Source of the DNA: Owenia fusiformis
Taxonomy: Eukaryota; Annelida; Polychaeta; Sabellida; Oweniidae
DNA: 64,000 bases
Direction of reading: 5' to 3'
Assembly: GCA_903813345.2 (NCBI GenBank)
Contig: CAIIXF020000002.1
Span: forward strand, 7,895,555 to 7,959,554
A model generated the notes under the pieces. That model saw only the letters and a list, made by a program, of their open reading frames with translations. It was not told where the DNA came from and did no database searches. A program made the position numbers and the translations under genes. Shown one piece after another: positions 60,216 through 64,000 of the stretch; the first letter of the stretch is position 1; each line of letters begins with the position of its first letter.

Positions 60216-61427
60216 TGTGCCCAATTTCAGGCAATCCGAACACAGTATTTCACATAATGCACTATGCATGAAATTCCTATAACCCATCCAAGGTCATTCC
60301 TTATGTGGTTGCCAAGGTAACAAGTTCACTCAACAGATTATAATTGATTGTTTGCCAAATTGACCCTTGCAAAACGTTTCATTGAAAATATGTTATTTTA
60401 GTGATTTCGAATCTTTTAGTCGACATGATAGAAAATATGAGTTCATTTGCAAGTGATTTACAATGTAAAAGTGCGTAACAACAAATTGTATAGCCTTGAT
60501 TGATTATGATGTTTGAACTCCGAGGATATGTATGTTAACATTTTCTATTTAAGAAATATAGACTGCTCTGAGGTCTATATTACGATTCGAACATGAGAAC
60601 TCACCAGAATATTGCAAAATCGTCAATTTCGTTGTTACCACTTTTTTCATTTCTACTTCCGGTTGAGCGTTTGGCTGTTCCAATTTATTCACTTACCTCC
60701 TGACCCCGACTTAAGTATTGACATTTCGGCCTATTTTATGGTTTCACGCATATCTACTACATTTATAATTACTGAAATTAATTCTATATTGCCAAGAAAC
60801 CAAACAAATCACGGCGGATATCCATATAACGGAGTAATCATTTGCTAATTTCTTTCACTGACCAATTAGTGCACTGAGCGAAACACTAAAGTACAGAGCC
60901 GGGGATTTGATCTCGAATATAACCTAGCTGAAGCATTGACTTTGTTCACAGTTTATAGAAGGCATGAATACAGTCATGTTCGAATTGCTGTTTGATGTTT
61001 GAGTACTCGTATCTGTACTAATTGAGTAATCATATCATGATCTGTGCCAATCCATGCTCATGAGTACTCATTTAGAGTAATCCCTACCTGTATATCTCCC
61101 TCCGATACAAAATGGACTTTTGAATTTCTATCCTTTTTAATAACAAAAGCCTGAATCAGATTTTTATACCCTGCTACACTTTTATTGCAAGTTGAAAACC
61201 CAAAACACAGTCGCAATAAAGGCTGATATTACACCCCACCCTATCCCATACTGTAGGCAGTATCCTTACAATAAATACAAGCTACAATGAAGTTGCAAAT
61301 CGAAAACTATTTTGTTTCTTTCCATATTTCTGAAGGTAACTAGGTTTTACACAATTCCAAGTCTTCTACTATACATTGTGTAGATTCACCGAGCAGTTTG
61401 CATTGTATTGCTACCAGGAAAGACATA

Positions 61428-61769
61428 CCGGTGTAAAAGAAATTATGATCCCCTGGGGATTATGGTCCCCTTCCTTAAAGGCCCTTACTGGCCCTGATTG
61501 TGGATACGATAATAAGGGAAAGAGTTGTATTTAGGTCACCATATAAATCAAAGGAAAGTAGGACCATAAATGAATATGACCACCTACCCTTTTACACCTG
61601 TGTAAAAGAAATTATGGTCCCCTCGGGATTATGGTCCCCTTCCTTAAAGGCCCTTACTGGCCCTGATTGTGGATACGATAATAAGGGAAAGAGTTGTATT
61701 TAGGTCACCATATAAATTAAAGGAAAGTAGGACCATAATTTGATAGGACCTCCTACTCTTTTACTCCGG
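61428..61769. repeat. MITE family 1, tandem pair
   Basis: Two head-to-tail copies share the junction ACACCTGTGTAAAAG near 61595-61607. The outer ends are CCGGTGTAAAAG (61428) and CTTTTACTCCGG (61769). TA lies on both outer flanks, suggesting a TA target. The two copies are almost identical, so duplication is recent. Confidence 0.9.
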
Positions 61770-61802
61770 TATAAACAAAGATAAAGAATACTCGGTCCAT
61801 TT

Positions 61803-61928
61803 GCAACTTCACTGTGGTAGCCTGTATCCCTTTTAAACGTGGTCGCATGGTATAGTAGAGTGTATCAACTTCACTGTGGTAGCCTGTATCCCTTTTAAAC
61901 GTGGTCACATGGTATGGTAGAGTGTATC
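61803..61928. repeat. 60 bp tandem duplication
   Basis: AACTTCACTGTGGTAGCCTG then TATCCCTTTTAAACGTGGTC and CATGGTAT.GTAGAGTGTATC appear twice in succession with two or three differences. Related, inverted sequence occurs near 34610-34680. Confidence 0.85.
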
Positions 61929-62040
61929 AAACTAACCTTGTAATCTTGAAAGGTTAATTAGTCAATACCTGGAAATGCAAGCTAATAAATAACACAAGAC
62001 CGGGTATATTGAGAAAACCTACAACTTGGGCCGACCTGAT

Positions 62041-62177
62041 ATTCTCGGAAGACAAGAGCTTCACTCGACCGTAAAGGTGAGTTGAGTAAGGTCATATTGT
62101 ACTATACTCAGGTTGTATTGACGTTACGAGAGCGATGATGATTGATAAGGCAAGTGTGACCCACGGTTAGATATATT
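62041..62177 (+). promoter_or_regulatory. Likely 5' UTR/promoter-proximal region of receptor gene 2
   Basis: It shares ATTCTCGGAA and an AAAGGTGAGTTGAGTAAGGT-like segment with the equivalent place before gene 1 (25560-25640), so the duplication included the 5' flank. No TATA box or transcription start can be fixed. Confidence 0.4.
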
Positions 62178-62451
62178 ATGGAGCGGACTTTACGATTGTT
62201 GTTGGTGATTTTGTTGGTGATGCCGTCGTCTCATGTTGTCGACGCCACAGCCATTAACGCCAGAACCGCCTTAATACAGGGCCAAAGGTCATCAATTTTG
62301 ACCAATTCTAGCCAGAACTCTGTCGTTTCTGCTGATATTCCACAAAGTCTAGATTTGACCAATGGGAATCTGCTTGGCTTATCAAATGGTATTGGCCCAT
62401 ATAATACTCTCGGGCTGCATCTTGGAGATGGAGAGTCTAGAAGGACATATG
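62178..62451 (+). CDS. Receptor gene 2, exon 1
   Basis: ATG at 62178 with a clear hydrophobic signal sequence; donor GTAAGG, phase 1. It ends TYG, as gene 1 ends TSG. The extension contains NSS in TNSSQNSV. Confidence 0.88.
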
Positions 62452-63940
62452 GTAAGGGAATTATTGGACTTTCTTTGAGAGTCTGGGAGAACATAAACGT
62501 AAAGTAGTAATGCCTTAGTCTATATCCAATAGTCCGAATATCTTAAAAATTCGGTCTATTGATCATAATGTCCCTCCTGTGTGAAAAAACAAGAATTTCT
62601 TTGCACAAAATTATCAATTTTAGGAACTTTCACTTTCCAAAAATAAACATTTAGGTCAGGGTGCATGATGGGAAATTTTCTGCATTCCTCAATTGAGTCA
62701 CATGTTATTTTTCAAACAAGAATCACTCCTTCCCCATATTGTCTATATCTTCCAGTTTTGCACAAAGAGTGCTCTTATGTACCTAGAAAAGACTTGTGAG
62801 AAGAATGTTTTGATAAAGTGTATAAAAACAAGAATATTCAGTGAAAAAAATCAGAAAATTTTCAGAATTTTTTTTCACTGAATTTTTTCGTTTTTTATAC
62901 ATTTTACAAAACAAATCTTCTCACAAGGCTTTTCTAGGCACATGTGTGCACTCTTTGTGCAAACCTGGAAGATGTAGACAATGTGAGGATGGAGTTATTC
63001 TTCTTTGAAAAATAACATGTGACTCAGTTGAGGAATGCAGAAAATTTCCCAACATGCACCCTGTCCTTAAAACAATTCAATTAAGTAGTAAGGTACTTAA
63101 ATGCTATAAAAAGTAATATTGTCAAATGGAAATAAAGCTAGGGGATGTAACAAATATGCAAATTAAATTACATCATCGACCATTTTGAATGGCACTTCCT
63201 TAGTTAACAAATATTTTTCAATCCCAAATCATTACATATGTTGTCTGAAAATATTTTCATTCCAAATTTCAAATAAATTTCAGACTAGAGGATAAAGTCT
63301 AACATGTCCTCAAAAGAAATGACCAAATTGCGGAACTACCTTACGTGAACAGATTAAGCAATGTTTTCTAGTAAGACTGGCATGTTGCCTTCCATTTTTC
63401 CTTTATTATAGATTCTGTGGAGGCAAGATTGTTTCGAAACTTCAAACAGGCAAACGGCGAAATGCGATACGTTAGACCAATCAGTCAGAACAGCACTGGT
63501 GAAACACGCATCAACGTCTCGTTGTCGCTTCTGAAGATAAACGATATGGTAAGACTAACATAGATGTCATTGATGTGCTTTGATAACTCATCTTCATAGA
63601 AACAAGAATTCCAGTAGACGAGTATTGGGATTTTGATAGGTTATCGGCTCAGATGACTTAAAACCTAAAGGACTATCTTTAGACAAAGTCAGAATCGTTT
63701 GATTTTTTATAAAATAGTTTAACGTGAAATGAAAATTGCAAATAAACATATTTCAAAATTTGGTATTTTTCGAAACCCTACTAGGCTGCATAATATATCG
63801 ACGAAACCTTGATTGTTGTACCAAGTTAAATGGACGTATAAAGTGGAGTACATTTTGATCTGCAAAAATACACTACTTATTTTAATATCTTTTAGGTTGC
63901 TAAAGATGAAAAGTTGACAACAACTGTTCGACTCAAAGTT
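62178..63940 (+). CDS. Cys-loop receptor subunit, gene 2 (5' part, continues off window)
   Basis: Three exons are visible: 62178-62451, 63412-63548 and 63896-63940, with the same phases as gene 1 (1, 0, 0). Together they encode 152 residues: a signal peptide (MERTLRLLLVILLVMPSSHV), an Asn/Ser-rich extension, the N-terminal helix EARLFRNFKQ, the strand YVRPISQNSTGETRINVSL and the loop D strand KLTTTVRLKV. Exon 2 is one codon longer than in gene 1. Exons 2-3 are highly similar between the genes, while exon 1 has drifted strongly. It keeps arginine in place of loop D tryptophan, so that change predates the duplication. The pore part lies beyond the right edge. Confidence 0.92.
62652..63068. repeat. 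Foldback in intron 1 of receptor gene 2
   Basis: The ends AGGTCAGGGTGCATGATGGG and CCCAACATGCACCCTGTCCT are inverted, and the match continues through GAGTCACATGTTATTTTTCA and TTTTGCACAAAGAGTGC. The two 200 bp arms meet at an A/T-rich centre near 62870. Its gene 1 counterpart intron has unrelated foldbacks. Confidence 0.88.
63412..63548 (+). CDS. Receptor gene 2, exon 2
   Basis: Acceptor ATTATAG, donor GTAAGA. About 80 percent of bases match exon 2 of gene 1, judged by eye. An N-glycosylation site NST is present where gene 1 has SST. Confidence 0.92.
63896..63940 (+). CDS. Receptor gene 2, 45-base microexon
   Basis: VAKDEKLTTTVRLKV between TTTTAG and GTAAGT. It differs from gene 1 by one residue (A for D). 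Confidence 0.92.
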
Positions 63941-64000
63941 GTAAGTATACAGAAAAGTAATACTTTGTTTTGTGCTCTCCTACACATTTTTTGATGACGT
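63941..64000 (+). other. Start of intron 3 of receptor gene 2
   Basis: It opens with GTAAGTATAC and runs to the window edge. In gene 1 this intron is 12.6 kb. Confidence 0.8.

Larger units (their letters stand above)
59163..60990. repeat. Diverged 1.8 kb inverted-repeat unit with nested elements
   Basis: The left arm (ATGACTGTATTCACGCCTTC at 59177 on, CATGTTCGAATCGTAATATA at 59342) is matched in reverse on the right (TCTATATTACGATTCGAACA at 60572, GAAGGCATGAATACAGTCAT near 60960). The arms differ by insertions, including the hairpin at 59357-59493. A family 2 MITE sits in the middle. Confidence 0.72.

Overview
This 64 kb window is nuclear DNA from an invertebrate animal. It is AT-rich, its genes are split by GT-AG introns, and it is packed with transposon debris. 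The families present are two tandem cys-loop (nicotinic acetylcholine receptor-like) genes, a core-1 galactosyltransferase-like gene, a CR1/Jockey-type LINE, Penelope-like elements with a GIY-YIG domain, and many TA- or TTAA-flanked MITEs. This mix suggests a marine invertebrate, perhaps a lophotrochozoan, but the sequence alone does not fix the phylum.

Layout. 1-8.7 kb has no recognisable gene, only MITEs and foldback repeats. 8.75-13.35 kb is a decayed minus-strand LINE broken by a 173 bp MITE and by a 1262 bp TTAA-flanked element. 13.67-17.99 kb is a plus-strand C1GALT1-like gene with three visible coding exons. 18.65-20.4 kb is an almost perfect palindrome made of two 5'-truncated Penelope-like elements lying head to head. 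25.69-43.62 kb is a five-exon cys-loop receptor subunit gene. Its third intron is about 12.6 kb long and holds two minisatellite-bearing elements (a 42 bp unit at 31.5-32.2 kb and a 62 bp unit at 37.6-41.1 kb), nested MITEs and other repeats.

47.03-55.50 kb is an 8.5 kb segment bounded by inverted repeats of about 600 bp. Those repeats are themselves built of a 53 bp satellite, and the outer ends read CACAG...CTGTG between short T runs. It looks like a large DNA-transposon-like unit with no recognisable transposase. 57.69-58.86 kb is a single-exon gene for a type II membrane protein of the SGNH/PC-esterase (NXPE-like) kind. 62.18 kb to the window end is the 5' part (three exons) of a second receptor gene, paralogous to the first.

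How the genes relate. The two receptor genes are a tandem duplication with the same exon phases and a detectably related 5' flank. The first keeps the cys-loop, four membrane segments and a cation-type M2 start, but lacks the usual loop C cysteine pair and the loop D tryptophan, and its N-terminal extension is unusually long. The C1GALT-like and SGNH-like genes are probably Golgi type II membrane enzymes of glycan synthesis or modification. No operon-like linkage is implied. The most unusual structural signals are the satellite-built long inverted repeats, the minisatellite-hosting element family, and the Penelope palindrome.
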